Positions 1 to 9,187 of a DNA stretch of 52,808 bases are shown here, piece after piece. The position numbers were made by a program, and so were the translations under genes. The first letter of the stretch is position 1. Each line of letters starts with the position of its first letter. The notes beneath the pieces were generated by a model that was not told the DNA's origin, made no database searches, and was given only the letters and a program-made list of their open reading frames with translations. Source of the stretch: an uncultured Helicobacteraceae bacterium. Lineage in GTDB: Bacteria; Campylobacterota; Campylobacteria; Campylobacterales; Helicobacteraceae. The stretch covers positions 1 to 52,808 of the forward strand of contig CAKUOH010000015.1 of the NCBI GenBank assembly GCA_934668765.1. Direction: 5' to 3'.

Positions 1-16
1 AATTACCTGCTTTCAT
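1..16 (-). CDS. 5' end of a leftward gene (only five codons in window)
   Basis: An ATG on the minus strand at 16-14 follows a near-perfect Shine-Dalgarno AAGGAGG (28-22) with a 5-base spacer. The visible product starts M-K-A-G-N before the window ends. The strong ribosome site suggests a well-expressed gene, but too little is present to name it. A C8 tract lies 54 bases upstream of the start and could sit in its promoter. Confidence 0.45.
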
Positions 17-69
17 AAAAGCCTCCTTAAAATTTAAATTTGTGCTTTTAAACACAAATGACATTCTAT

Positions 70-77
70 CCCCCCCC
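70..77. repeat. C8 homopolymer upstream of the partial gene
   Basis: Eight consecutive C residues stand in otherwise AT-rich DNA. They lie 54-61 bases upstream of the ATG of the leftward partial gene. In Helicobacter and Campylobacter, long C/G runs in promoters or 5' coding ends often change length by slippage and vary expression. Eight is at the short end for that behaviour. Confidence 0.5.
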
Positions 78-400
78 TTAAATTAAACTTAAATAGAAAG
101 TAAATGTTGAAAAAATATTAAAAAATGAGTGAAAAATTTAAAAAATTGTGAGAAATCGTGAGAAATTATGAGAAAAATTTGGGGGATTTGGGGATTTAAG
201 TTTGGTGGGGGATTGCTTTAATATTTTAGGGGGTTTGGGAATTATTTTGTTATTGTATTTTGTTTTTTGTGGATTTTTTTATATTTTTTTATGGGAATTT
301 TGTGTTTTATTTTACCATTGATTTATAAACGATTCATAAACTTTCTAGATTCTACTGCAAAAATCTAGTATTTTTTAAGTTTGCATTAAAGATTTTTGTT

Positions 401-406
401 TATAAT
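401..406 (+). promoter_or_regulatory. -10 box for the pseudopilin-like gene
   Basis: TATAAT at 401-406 lies 31 bases before the ATG at 437. A Shine-Dalgarno AAAGGGG (425-431) is 5 bases from the start. No clear -35 box is visible, which is usual for Helicobacter sigma-80 promoters. Confidence 0.55.
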
Positions 407-436
407 TCATTTAATTTTTATTACAAAGGGGCATTT

Positions 437-997
437 ATGAGAAAGTCTTTTAGTTTAATCGAAGCAGTGTTTGCAGTTGTAATCTTGGGCGTTTTGGCGG
501 TTGTGGCTGTGCCTAGATTCGTAACTACTAGGACAGATTCCGCTGTGGCGGCACTTCGCAATGATGCAAGTGTGGCTACCAAAATGATAGTCGCAAAGGT
601 TTTCGCGGATAATCTAAACACTACAACCACCAAAGCACCATCGCCAAATGACCCAGAGAAAAAGCCTATAATCTCGTGGAGTGAGTGGATTTTAGAAATC
701 GGCGGACTAGATAAAGGCAGATGGAGTAAGCCACTAGCGGTTAGTGCCACCGCCGATAGAGGCGTCTCGCCCACGCATAATTATCACGGGACTTCGATGC
801 CTTGTGGCACTAGCGCGATGATTGAGATTTTGAGCGGGGGCGATTTGTATTTCAATCCACGCGCAGTGGCGAAAGATACTAGCTCTAAAAGCAAAGAAGC
901 TGAAGTTTGCAAAAGATTGCGACAAAGCTATGAAACAAGCACAGATTCGGGCAATAAGATTTTCCCACTAACTACAAGCAAGACTATTTCGTATTAG
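437..997 (+). CDS. type IV pilin-like / pseudopilin protein
   Basis: A 186-residue protein that starts with a class III (prepilin-type) signal: a short basic leader, then F-S-L-I-E followed by a hydrophobic helix (about residues 8-27). Glu9 matches the conserved +5 glutamate of processed pilins. The residue before the cleavage site would be Ser rather than Gly, so processing by a prepilin peptidase is likely but not canonical. The rest is a soluble, Cys-containing domain (about 30-186) with no family I can name. In Campylobacterota such proteins serve type II-like secretion or DNA-uptake pseudopili. No other pilus gene is adjacent, so the role is inferred from the N-terminus alone. Confidence 0.75.
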   Translation: MRKSFSLIEAVFAVVILGVLAVVAVPRFVTTRTDSAVAALRNDASVATKMIVAKVFADNLNTTTTKAPSPNDPEKKPIISWSEWILEIGGLDKGRWSKPLAVSATADRGVSPTHNYHGTSMPCGTSAMIEILSGGDLYFNPRAVAKDTSSKSKEAEVCKRLRQSYETSTDSGNKIFPLTTSKTISY

Positions 998-1038
998 GAT
1001 TTATCGTTAGATTCGCAAGAATCTAATTTATTTAGATT

Positions 1039-1290
1039 CTATTTGGATTCATCGCCCTGCTCTACTTTTTTATCGCCTTTGTCTATCTTGCTTAATCTTG
1101 CTTCCATTTCGATTAGTTTTTTGTCGATTCCTACGCTTATGGTTACTTGATTTAGTAAAGTCCATAAAGCCAAAATGCCTAAAATCGCACTCACAAGCAC
1201 CGCACAAAGCGATATTTTAATGGCTAAAATCGCCTTTTTTTGCGCTTTTTGGCAAGATTCAAGTATTTTTTCACAATCTTTTACTTCCAT
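1039..1290 (-). CDS. small membrane protein with a coiled-coil tail
   Basis: An 83-residue protein of unknown function. Residues 1-20 are polar and helical, about 23-47 form one strongly hydrophobic segment, and about 52-83 are charged and coiled-coil-like (repeated K/E/D, ending E-S-K). The ATG at 1290 has a GGAG ribosome site about 7 bases upstream, which supports expression. It lies 23 bases downstream of the disrupted metal permease on the same strand and may share its transcript. No homologue is recognised. Confidence 0.6.
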   Translation of the reverse strand: MEVKDCEKILESCQKAQKKAILAIKISLCAVLVSAILGILALWTLLNQVTISVGIDKKLIEMEARLSKIDKGDKKVEQGDESK

Positions 1291-1313
1291 TTTTTACTCC
1301 ATTTTTAAAATTT

Positions 1314-2125
1314 TTATCGCAATTTATTTAGCAAAAACTTCGCGCACGAAGCGATTATCATTCCTCCTACCGCACACATTACCACACACGCGCCGATACT
1401 TAAATCATAGCTGTATGATAGCGCGAATCCCGCTAGGATAAAGACTAATGAGAGCACCACGCCTACAATCATCATTCCGCGCAAGGATAGCGCAAACATT
1501 CCTGCAATGTATGCGGGTATGCTTAATATTGCTAGGACTAAATTAGCCCTGCCACGCTCATACTTGCAACGATTCCAAGCGAGATAAATATAAACATTAG
1601 CAAGATAAAAAGATTTACGCGCAAATGTTTAAGTTTGCAAAATACTTCATCATAGGACACGCTTAAAATTTCCCTGTAATACACGCCTACAAACGCTAAA
1701 AGCAAAATATCATACGCCAAAATTATCCAAATATCTTCATTTGAGACGGCTAAAATCGAGCCAAAAAGATAGCTTGTAATATCTGCGCCGTAGCCCGGAG
1801 TAATGTCAATTAGAATCACGCCAAGTGCCACGCCAAACGCCCAACTTGCCGCGATAAAACTATCGATATTTTGCTTTTTAAATAGCACAAAATATAGCAA
1901 AATTAGCGACATAAAAACTGCCATTAGTCCTGCGCCTAGCATCGTGTGAAAGCCAAAATATAGCGCGACACCCACGCCACCAAATGCGCTATGTGCCACG
2001 CCACCGCTTAAAAATACGATTTTATTTGATACGATGAGTGCGCCGATGATTCCGCTACAAATTGATATTAAGACCGCGACTATCAGGGCATTTTGGATAA
2101 ATTGTAATGATAAGATTTCAAGCAA
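1314..2125 (-). pseudogene. metal-ion ABC transporter permease (ZnuB/MntB type), frameshifted
   Basis: Two consecutive reading frames together make one ABC-3 family permease (zinc/manganese uptake) of about 270 residues. The upstream part (2125-1538, 195 residues) has about six membrane helices and ends G-I-V-A-S-M-S-V-A-G-L-I-stop. The family continues there with L-V-x-A-L-L-x-I-P-A. That continuation is present one base out of frame, and the remaining helices follow to 1314. Adding one T to the minus-strand TTT (plus-strand AAA at 1540-1542) restores a full-length protein. No ATPase (ZnuC) or binding protein (ZnuA) gene is adjacent, so partners must lie elsewhere. The likely start is TTG at 2125, since a stop lies just upstream in frame. 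The break may be a real mutation or a sequencing error. Confidence 0.75.
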
Positions 2126-2199
2126 GATTTAAGCCCTTATGTTAAAAATCGATTCGCAATTTTAGCAAAAAGTTGTTTGCAATAAAATCTATGAGTTCT

Positions 2200-4512
2200 C
2201 TAAAATCTCACGATTTTTGCGCCAAATCCGCCCATATTTGGTGGGGCGTCCTCAAAACTCTGCACTTTTGGGTGTGCGGATAAAAAGTCTCTAACTAACG
2301 CACTTAAAACGCCACTGCCGATTCCGTGCTTGATTAGCACTTCGCCAAATCCCGCCATTAAGCAATCTGATATGTAGCCATCTAGCAAATCTAGGGCTTC
2401 TTCGGCGCGTTTTCCGTGCAAGTCTAGGCTTGTAGGGCAGGATTTTGCGGCTTTGCTAACGCTAATGCTTTGCGCTTTTTGTGCGATTTGCGGTGCGGGA
2501 TTTAGGGCGGAGAGTTTTGTTTTCACGCGAACGCCATTTTCTAGCTCTATTTGCGCATTTTCGCCCTTTATGCTTAAAATCACACCGATATTTTTGCCCT
2601 GCGCGATTCGCGCTCCCACCTTAAAATCTATGTGTTTTTTGGGCGTTTCTCTGGGAATCGCGCTAAAAGCCTTGTGTTGCGCATTTAAAAAGCGATGAAT
2701 TTCTGGGCTATTTTGCTTTTTTAAAACTGCCTTTAATTCATCTAATGCCTTGTTATAAATTGATTCTAACTCCGCTTTTTTTGTGCCTAATTCGCGATTT
2801 TGCGCATCTATTAGCAAATCTAACTCATCTTTTTTGCGCTCAATATCTTGCAATTTTGCCTCTATTTGCGCTTCTTTTGCCACAAGATTCGCCTTTAATG
2901 CGCTAGTTTGCTCCAAAAGCGCATTTAGATTTTCTAAATCTTTGTTGTATAGATTTTTTGCCCTATCAATGATAGCGCGTGGAATGCCGTATCGTGAGGC
3001 ACTTTCAAAGGCATAGCTCTTGCCAATAGTGCCTTTTAGAAATTCAAAAATGGGAGCGCGATTTTTCTCATCATAGAGCGTGGCAAGTAGCTCCACACGC
3101 GGATTATCCGCCATTTTAGACGCTAAAATTTTATGGTGCGTGGTAATGATAATTTTGATATTTTTATCGCTTAAATGCGATAAAAGCGCGAAGTAAAGCG
3201 CACTTGCTTCATTTGCGTCCGTGCCTAGCTCGATTTCATCAATGCCAAGCAAAATACGCGAATCTACCCCATTTAGCGCATTTATCTGCGCTAAAATCTT
3301 ACTAAATTCCATCATTCGCCCCGCAAAAGTGGAAATATCATTTTTGCTATCCTGTGGGTCATTCATAATCGCTTCAATTTGCGCAAAATGCGGGATTTTG
3401 GATTTGTGCGGATTGATTTTAAAAGGGATTAGCAGATTTGCCAACAATGACGCGCTTAAAGCACTTTTTAAAAGCATCGTCTTTCCCCCAGCATTTACGC
3501 CCGTTACAAGCATTATCTGCCGCTCAAAATCCAAATTACAAGGTGTGGGATTTTTGATATTTGGATGGCAAAAATCGCTTAAAATGATTGCATTTTCGCG
3601 ATTTGAGCGATTTGGCAAGATAAATTCAAAATTTCGCTCTTTTGCAAAGAATACTCGCGCTTGAAGTGCGTCAAATCTATCAAATTCTTTATTTATAAAT
3701 TTCAAAAACAATATATTTTCTTGCATTTTGCTAGATATTTCTTTTTCAATCTCAAAAAGTGCGATTTCGCGCTCATTACGAAGTTTGTCAATCTTTTCAT
3801 AAATATATTGAAGCGAATCAGGCAAAATGTAAAAAAATCCCGCTTGTGTGCGCTGCAATATGCGCCCTTTTAGCGTGGCATTAAATCCTGCACTTACCAA
3901 AAGGCACTCTCTCCCATCGATAAAATGCGGACTTTTATCCACCAAATAAGGCGCGATTCGCGTATTTGAAAATAGTTTTTCAAGCTGTTTTTTTAGCTCT
4001 TTGTTTGCGTTTTTGATTGCCATATTTATAAAATCTAGTCGTTCATATTTGCCATCGCGCAAATTTCCGTCATTTTCAAAGCAGTCTGCAATTTGCAAAA
4101 TCTCGCTTGGAATATTTATTTGCCCTAGCATTCGTGGGATTTGCACCAAAGAATCTAAATTTAAATTTTTAAGATAAAGAAAATATTTGATAATTTTTAC
4201 AATCTCAAAAATAGATTCGCATTTTAAAATCGCGCCTTTTTTTAAAATCACAAGTTCATTATCAAGTGTGCGAATATCTCCGATAATACCCTGCGGTGCG
4301 CTAAAAACAATGCTACTTAATTCATCGATTTTTTGCTTTGCTTCTTTTAGGTCGCTATCTATTTTTAAAGATTTTACTACATTTTGCCAATCGTGTGCGT
4401 TTTGGTGTGAATCTTGCGAATCTAAATTGCGATTCCTAGCAAAAAAGCTCAAAAAATCATTTACAAAGTCCCCTAAATCAAGCTTTTTTATAATGTTAAA
4501 ATCGCCTATCAA
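2200..4512 (-). CDS. mutS2: MutS2 family ATPase/endonuclease
   Basis: A 770-residue MutS2. The order is an N-terminal core and clamp helices, the MutS-type ATPase with Walker A G-V-N-A-G-G-K-T (338-345) and Walker B with D-E-I-E near residue 424, a long coiled coil (about 520-600), and a C-terminal Smr nuclease domain (696-770) with L-D-L-H-G and H-G-I-G-S-G (729-734). MutS2 acts on branched DNA or stalled ribosomes and suppresses homologous recombination in H. pylori. It does not do mismatch repair. It ends 75 bases before the permease gene and follows the small membrane protein gene with no gap, so it lies in a murC-led leftward operon. Length and domains are normal. Confidence 0.95.
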   Translation of the reverse strand: MIGDFNIIKKLDLGDFVNDFLSFFARNRNLDSQDSHQNAHDWQNVVKSLKIDSDLKEAKQKIDELSSIVFSAPQGIIGDIRTLDNELVILKKGAILKCESIFEIVKIIKYFLYLKNLNLDSLVQIPRMLGQINIPSEILQIADCFENDGNLRDGKYERLDFINMAIKNANKELKKQLEKLFSNTRIAPYLVDKSPHFIDGRECLLVSAGFNATLKGRILQRTQAGFFYILPDSLQYIYEKIDKLRNEREIALFEIEKEISSKMQENILFLKFINKEFDRFDALQARVFFAKERNFEFILPNRSNRENAIILSDFCHPNIKNPTPCNLDFERQIMLVTGVNAGGKTMLLKSALSASLLANLLIPFKINPHKSKIPHFAQIEAIMNDPQDSKNDISTFAGRMMEFSKILAQINALNGVDSRILLGIDEIELGTDANEASALYFALLSHLSDKNIKIIITTHHKILASKMADNPRVELLATLYDEKNRAPIFEFLKGTIGKSYAFESASRYGIPRAIIDRAKNLYNKDLENLNALLEQTSALKANLVAKEAQIEAKLQDIERKKDELDLLIDAQNRELGTKKAELESIYNKALDELKAVLKKQNSPEIHRFLNAQHKAFSAIPRETPKKHIDFKVGARIAQGKNIGVILSIKGENAQIELENGVRVKTKLSALNPAPQIAQKAQSISVSKAAKSCPTSLDLHGKRAEEALDLLDGYISDCLMAGFGEVLIKHGIGSGVLSALVRDFLSAHPKVQSFEDAPPNMGGFGAKIVRF

Positions 4513-4848
4513 TTACTCGCATTCCTCAATCGCAATGATTTTGTTATGATGCTTTGTCCCTGCCTTGCCCATAAAACTCAAAGTGCCGTTTGTAAAGGTA
4601 AAATCTGCGCTATTTACTATAATTTCGCCACATTTTATCTCTTCGCCACGACTAAATGCGGCAATTATTTCGGCATCTGCACGATTTTTCCTATCAAACA
4701 TTTGTGTGTAAATAAAGGCGATTATCACACACACAGCGCACAAGATTCCCAAAATCGCACCTTTTTTCTTATCCATTTTTCCGCGCACATTGAAATACAA
4801 AAATAGCCCGATGATAACGGATATTAGCGCGATTAGTGCGATTTTCAA
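4513..4848 (-). CDS. small membrane protein between murC and mutS2
   Basis: A 111-residue protein with two predicted membrane helices (about 3-20 and 31-50) and a soluble C-terminal part of about 60 residues. I recall a hypothetical gene in the same place between murC and mutS2 in H. pylori (HP0622), so it is probably a conserved Helicobacter protein of unknown function. Its ATG overlaps the murC stop by 4 bases and its stop abuts the mutS2 start, which indicates translational coupling. Confidence 0.75.
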   Translation of the reverse strand: MKIALIALISVIIGLFLYFNVRGKMDKKKGAILGILCAVCVIIAFIYTQMFDRKNRADAEIIAAFSRGEEIKCGEIIVNSADFTFTNGTLSFMGKAGTKHHNKIIAIEECE

Positions 4849-6173
4849 ATCGCACCCCGCATTTGATAGGTAATATCTCCCGCGCCAAAGCCCACAATTA
4901 GCCCCGAATCAAATCTATCTAAAATATTTTTATCCTTTAAAATTTCTAGCTCTCCGCCACTGCGATGAATGCAGTCCGCCATAATCGGCGCATATCGCCC
5001 AAAATATCCGTCAAAATCAATGGGAATGGGCGTTTCATTAGTCCCCCACACGGGCAAAATCACAAGATTATCCACGCCACAAAAGGATTCGACAAAGCCA
5101 TCGATATTATGAATCGTGCGCGAATATTTGTGCGGCTGCCAAATCACGCTAATGTTTTGGATATTTTTTAGCTTGGCGTAGAATTTGATTGAATCTAGCG
5201 TAGATTTGATTTCTGTCGGGTGGTGTGCGTAATCATCAATCATAATGCAGTTTTTATCGCTATACACGATGTCAAATCGTTTTTTAATACCTTTAAAATT
5301 TAGCAGATTCGTCTTAATCTCACTTGAATCCATCTCATCTAGCGCACTTAAAATCGCTAAACTAGCATTACTCGCAGTATAAAATCCAAAGCCCCACACG
5401 CGAAAATCGCCCACAAATTTGCCATTATGATGCAAACTAAATTCCGTAAATGGCTCATCATTGATTAAAAAATGCTTGATATTTGTAATGTCTTTGTGCG
5501 GATAAAGGCGCATAGCAGGAATATTTAGCGATGATAAAAATTCATCTTCGGCATTAAAAACGCGCTTTTTTGCACTATTTAAAAAGTCTGCATAAGCCTT
5601 GTGAAACAAATCCAAATCATAATTATAATGCTCCATATGCTCTGGCTCGGCGTTTGTAACGATTGCGCAGTATGGATTGCTGTTTAAAAAACTGCCATCA
5701 CTCTCATCTGCTTCAAACACGATACTTTCGCTCTGCGTTGCACGGACATTTGAGTCAAATTCCTTGCTTTCTGCCCCGATAATCGCGCCATAATCTTTTA
5801 AAATCGCGCTAAGCATTGCCGTAGTGCTACTTTTGCCGTGTGCTCCACACACGGAAAATACGCGCTTTTTTGCCAAAATAATTTTTAGTGCGTCTTTTCG
5901 CGATAGAATGGGAATGTTTTTTGCCCGTGCTTCTTGTAGCTCTATATTATCATCGGTGATAATTGCGCTATGGACAAGCAAGTCTGGATTTGCTACATTT
6001 TTGCGATTATGCGGTATTGCCACGCTAACGCCAAGACTGCGCAAATATTTTGTCGAACAACTCTCGCTTATATCGCTCCCACTGACGCTAACGCCTTGCG
6101 CTTGTAAATACCTAGCCAAACCAGAAATGCCGATTCCGCCGATTCCTACGAAATGAATGCTATTTATATCCAC
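4845..6173 (-). CDS. murC: UDP-N-acetylmuramate--L-alanine ligase
   Basis: A 442-residue MurC that adds L-Ala to UDP-MurNAc in the cytoplasmic phase of peptidoglycan synthesis. The N-terminal Rossmann domain has G-I-G-G-I-G-I-S-G (10-18). The central ATPase domain carries G-A-H-G-K-S-S-T (110-117), the Mur-ligase P-loop, and E-A-D-E-S-D further on. The C-terminal domain carries D-D-Y-A-H-H-P-T-E. Length is close to other epsilonproteobacterial MurC proteins. It overlaps the upstream aminotransferase by 10 bases and the downstream membrane protein gene by 4, so the genes form one operon. Confidence 0.96.
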   Translation of the reverse strand: MDINSIHFVGIGGIGISGLARYLQAQGVSVSGSDISESCSTKYLRSLGVSVAIPHNRKNVANPDLLVHSAIITDDNIELQEARAKNIPILSRKDALKIILAKKRVFSVCGAHGKSSTTAMLSAILKDYGAIIGAESKEFDSNVRATQSESIVFEADESDGSFLNSNPYCAIVTNAEPEHMEHYNYDLDLFHKAYADFLNSAKKRVFNAEDEFLSSLNIPAMRLYPHKDITNIKHFLINDEPFTEFSLHHNGKFVGDFRVWGFGFYTASNASLAILSALDEMDSSEIKTNLLNFKGIKKRFDIVYSDKNCIMIDDYAHHPTEIKSTLDSIKFYAKLKNIQNISVIWQPHKYSRTIHNIDGFVESFCGVDNLVILPVWGTNETPIPIDFDGYFGRYAPIMADCIHRSGGELEILKDKNILDRFDSGLIVGFGAGDITYQMRGAI

Positions 6174-7282
6174 GATTTTATCCTTTGTAACGCGTTTTTA
6201 GTGATTGCGCTTTCATATACAAGGGCGATTCGCACGAATCCTTCGCCTTGCCCATTTCGCCCTAAATAGCGTCCGGGTAGCACCAAAATGCCCTCATTTG
6301 CGTAAAGCTGCTTTGTGAATGCTATATCGTCATTTACGCGCAACCACGCATAAAAAGTGTATGGATTTATATGCGAATCTAAAATTTCACGCGCAAGTTT
6401 AAGATTATTTGCGTATTTTTGACGGAAAAACTCCGCGCTTTTGTCCTCCGCCCACGCCACTGCGGCGGCTTTTTGCAAAGGCAAAGGAATCGCGCAACCT
6501 ATATAAGTGCGATAACGCGCATAATCTTTTAGGATTTTTGCATCCCCTGCGATAAATCCACTGCGCAGTCCGGGTGCAGATGAACGCTTGGAGATAGAAT
6601 TTATCGCTAAAATATTTTTAAAAGATTCATTGCCTACCGCAAGGCAAGCTTGTAAAATCGAAGTAGGCGCGTTAGTCTCATAAATCTCGCTATAACATTC
6701 ATCATTTAGCAAGATAAAGTCATATTTTAGGGCATTTCGCACCCACATTTCTAACTCATCTTGCGACAAAATCGCACCTGTGGGATTATTTGGCGAATTT
6801 AAAATGACTAATTTTGCGCGTTTTAAGTCCGATTTGGCAATCTGTGGCTTAAAATCGCTATCCAAATCCATATAGATAATCTCTGCATTTGCAGCCACTG
6901 CCGCACCTTCATAGATTTGATAAAAGGGATTTGGAAATGCCATAACCCTATTTTGCGGAAAAATCGCACCAAAGACAAAACTTGGAAAATTAAAAAGCAC
7001 CTCCCTTGTGCCAAAAGTGGGAATAATTTGCGCAAAATCTAGTGCAATATCAAATCGCCGTTTGATAAAATCGATTTGCGCTTCTTTTAGATAGGATTCG
7101 CCTGAGCTAGCAGGATATTTGCAAAGCAAATGCGCCGAATCTTTTAGCGCGTTTTGAATAAAATTGGGCGTCTCAAATTGTGGTTCGCCGATGGTTAGTT
7201 TGATAATTTCACGCGAATCTTTTGGTGTAATATTTGCCAAAAGCGCGTTTAATTTTTCAAACGGATATGACTCAAATTGCAT
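6164..7282 (-). CDS. class I/II PLP aminotransferase, probable succinyldiaminopimelate aminotransferase
   Basis: A 372-residue fold-type I aminotransferase. Visible motifs are N-S-P-N-N-P-T-G (162-169), the PLP-binding lysine in S-I-S-K-R-S-S-A-P-G-L-R (Lys232), and the substrate carboxylate-binding Arg in that same stretch. The gene next to murC in H. pylori (HP0624) is an aminotransferase proposed to serve as DapC in lysine and diaminopimelate synthesis. Its place in a cell-wall operon fits that role, but substrate specificity cannot be read from the sequence. Its ATG overlaps the stop codon of the upstream helicase gene in a TAATG arrangement. Confidence 0.85.
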   Translation of the reverse strand: MQFESYPFEKLNALLANITPKDSREIIKLTIGEPQFETPNFIQNALKDSAHLLCKYPASSGESYLKEAQIDFIKRRFDIALDFAQIIPTFGTREVLFNFPSFVFGAIFPQNRVMAFPNPFYQIYEGAAVAANAEIIYMDLDSDFKPQIAKSDLKRAKLVILNSPNNPTGAILSQDELEMWVRNALKYDFILLNDECYSEIYETNAPTSILQACLAVGNESFKNILAINSISKRSSAPGLRSGFIAGDAKILKDYARYRTYIGCAIPLPLQKAAAVAWAEDKSAEFFRQKYANNLKLAREILDSHINPYTFYAWLRVNDDIAFTKQLYANEGILVLPGRYLGRNGQGEGFVRIALVYESAITKNALQRIKSWI

Positions 7283-8766
7283 TAGCTTCTCTTAAAATTG
7301 CGCTTTGATTCGTGGCGTGAATGCGAATTTTGGCGTGAATTGCGTGAATTGCGATTTGGCGTCCTTTGTGGATTCGCGCTTTTAGCGCGAAAATTTTTTG
7401 ATTCGCGCCCATTGCGATTTTTGCCACGCGAATCGCCCCACGACTTATTAAAACCATTTTCATTTAAATCCATCAAATACGACAGCATTTTACAGGCAAG
7501 TTGCGTGCTATCGATTTTCGCACTTAATCGCGGGTATAAATCTAGCGCACTATGCGAAATTTGATAATTCAAAATCGCACTAATTATGTCCTCTGCGCCG
7601 TAATTTTTGCTAGATTCGCTCGTTTTGCCAAAAATATCATCGCTTTGATTCGCAGTCGAATCATCAAGCGTAAAAAGCTCCAAATTTGTCTTAATCTGCT
7701 CTTTGATTCGCTTCAAATCTTTAAATTCAAGTGGCGTTACAAGCGTGATTGCCACACCTTTTTTTCCCGCTCTGCCCGTGCGCCCGATACGATGGACATA
7801 CGAATCGGGATTTAGCGGTAAATGATAGTTAAAAACAAAGCCCACATCGCTAATATCAAGCCCACGACTAGCCACATCAGTTGCCACCAAAATCTCCACG
7901 CGATTTTCTTTAAACGCATTCATCGCAGTGCGCCTATCGCGTTGCTCCATATCGCCGTGAAGTGCGGTTGCCTTGTAACCTTTGGATTTTAATAGCTCTG
8001 CTAAAATGTCCGCCTCGCGCTTAGTGCGCGTGAAAACTATGGATTTTTTACTCGCCACAAAGTCAAGTAATCGCATAATGGCGTCATCGCGCTCATTTTC
8101 GTTGATAATATAGTATTTTTGCTCAATGTCGGTGTTTGTAATATCGACTTTGGCAATTTTTACGCTCTTTGGGTTGTTTAAAATCTTTTTGGCAAGATTT
8201 TTAATCGGTGTTGGCATTGTCGCAGAAAAAAGCAAAGTTTGGCGTTCGCGTGGGATAAAGCGAAAAATCTCTTCAATGCTCTCCAAAAAGCCCATATCAA
8301 GCATTTCATCGCTTTCATCAAGCACAATAAAACGCGGATTAAAACTCTTAATCCTATCATTGCGCAAGTGGTCTAAAAGCCGTCCGGGCGTTGCCACCAT
8401 AACCTTTGGCTTTTTATCTAGCAAGTCAATTTGCCTTTTTATGCTCTGTCCGCCGTAAATGCAAATGGTTTTAGTGCGCAAAAATCGCCCTAGCTTAAAA
8501 ACTTCATCACTGATTTGCATAGCAAGTTCGCGCGTAGGCGTGATGATAAGGGCTTCAATGTCGCTATTTTGCTCTAACATATTTAAGATAGGAATGGCAA
8601 ACGCCGCCGTCTTGCCCGTGCCTGTCTGGGCTTGGGCGATTAAATCGTGTCCTTCAAGCACTAGCGGAATCGCACTTTGCTGAATGGGGCTAGGGTCTTT
8701 GAATCCCGCCTCTGTGATGCCTTGCAGGACTTTTTTCTTTAAATTGAAATGTGTAAAATTATTCAT
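7282..8766 (-). CDS. DEAD-box ATP-dependent RNA helicase
   Basis: A 494-residue helicase with all core motifs: Q-motif near residues 21-30, Walker A A-Q-T-G-T-G-K-T (46-53), P-T-R-E-L-A, T-P-G-R-L-L, motif II D-E-S-D (150-153), S-A-T-M-P, and H-R-I-G-R-T-G-R-A-G in the second RecA domain. Motif II is DESD instead of DEAD, an uncommon but tolerated variant. The C-terminal 55 residues are rich in R, N, S and K and probably bind RNA. Such helicases assist ribosome assembly and RNA turnover, often at low temperature. The only Helicobacter homologue I recall is the single DeaD/RhlE-type protein. Its ATG has no strong ribosome site. Confidence 0.93.
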   Translation of the reverse strand: MNNFTHFNLKKKVLQGITEAGFKDPSPIQQSAIPLVLEGHDLIAQAQTGTGKTAAFAIPILNMLEQNSDIEALIITPTRELAMQISDEVFKLGRFLRTKTICIYGGQSIKRQIDLLDKKPKVMVATPGRLLDHLRNDRIKSFNPRFIVLDESDEMLDMGFLESIEEIFRFIPRERQTLLFSATMPTPIKNLAKKILNNPKSVKIAKVDITNTDIEQKYYIINENERDDAIMRLLDFVASKKSIVFTRTKREADILAELLKSKGYKATALHGDMEQRDRRTAMNAFKENRVEILVATDVASRGLDISDVGFVFNYHLPLNPDSYVHRIGRTGRAGKKGVAITLVTPLEFKDLKRIKEQIKTNLELFTLDDSTANQSDDIFGKTSESSKNYGAEDIISAILNYQISHSALDLYPRLSAKIDSTQLACKMLSYLMDLNENGFNKSWGDSRGKNRNGRESKNFRAKSANPQRTPNRNSRNSRQNSHSRHESKRNFKRS

Positions 8767-8878
8767 AAATGCTCTTTTGCTTGTGATAAGTTTTGATAAA
8801 AGTGCGGATTATAGCAAAAAATTTTTAAAAATAAGTTTGTGGTGATTTGGGGCGAAGATTAGATTGATTTGTATTCTT

Positions 8879-9126
8879 TGGATTGCCACAAATCAACTAA
8901 CGCCGATTCTGGCAATGACGATATGTGAGGCGAATCGTCATTGTGAGGCGCGTGAGTGTAGCGAACGCAACGAAGCAATCTAATTATTTTGTGTGGATTG
9001 CCATTTTGGATTGCCACGATTTGCTTTTAGCAAATCTCGCAATGATAATATGAATAATTTGTCATTGCGCTTTAAGGTGCGGATTGTGCTTTGGCAATTC
9101 GCGTAAATCACTCTTGCAATGACGGC
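8879..9126. repeat. cluster of dispersed GTCATTGCGAG...GCAATC-type repeats
   Basis: The 421-base spacer between the helicase and ankyrin genes holds no gene. It is packed with imperfect inverted repeats whose ends read GATTGCC or AAGCAATC on one side and CAATGACG or GTCATTG on the other. Examples are 8881-8920, 8937-8982 and 9008-9047. The same sequence family recurs near 26.7, 29.4, 33.7, 42.4, 47.2 and 51 kb. It probably consists of non-autonomous extragenic palindromes. Confidence 0.75.
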
Positions 9127-9187
9127 GTGTGAATCTAATATATTTGGCGTGAATCTGGAGCGATTTTAGCTAAAAACCCTAACAAAG

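Larger units (their letters stand above)
17..436. other. 420-base spacer: C8 tract, 10-bp tandem repeat, G-runs
   Basis: No gene is seen. The spacer separates the leftward partial gene from the rightward pseudopilin gene. It holds a C8 run (70-77), three tandem copies of a 10-base unit resembling GTGAGAAATC (148-177), and a stretch with five G-runs on the plus strand (181-185, 190-193, 207-211, 229-233, 237-239). The rest is AT-rich. Promoter elements for the right-hand gene lie at its end. Confidence 0.6.

Noticed and set aside
1175..1441. Plus-strand frame of 88 codons across the permease fragment and small membrane protein
   Set aside because: It is antisense to two better-supported frames, is Ser/Phe-rich in the way of antisense shadows and lacks a ribosome site.
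8879..9126. CRISPR-like array
   Set aside because: Repeats are imperfect, vary in length and spacing, and occur in both orientations. There are no regular spacers and no cas genes.
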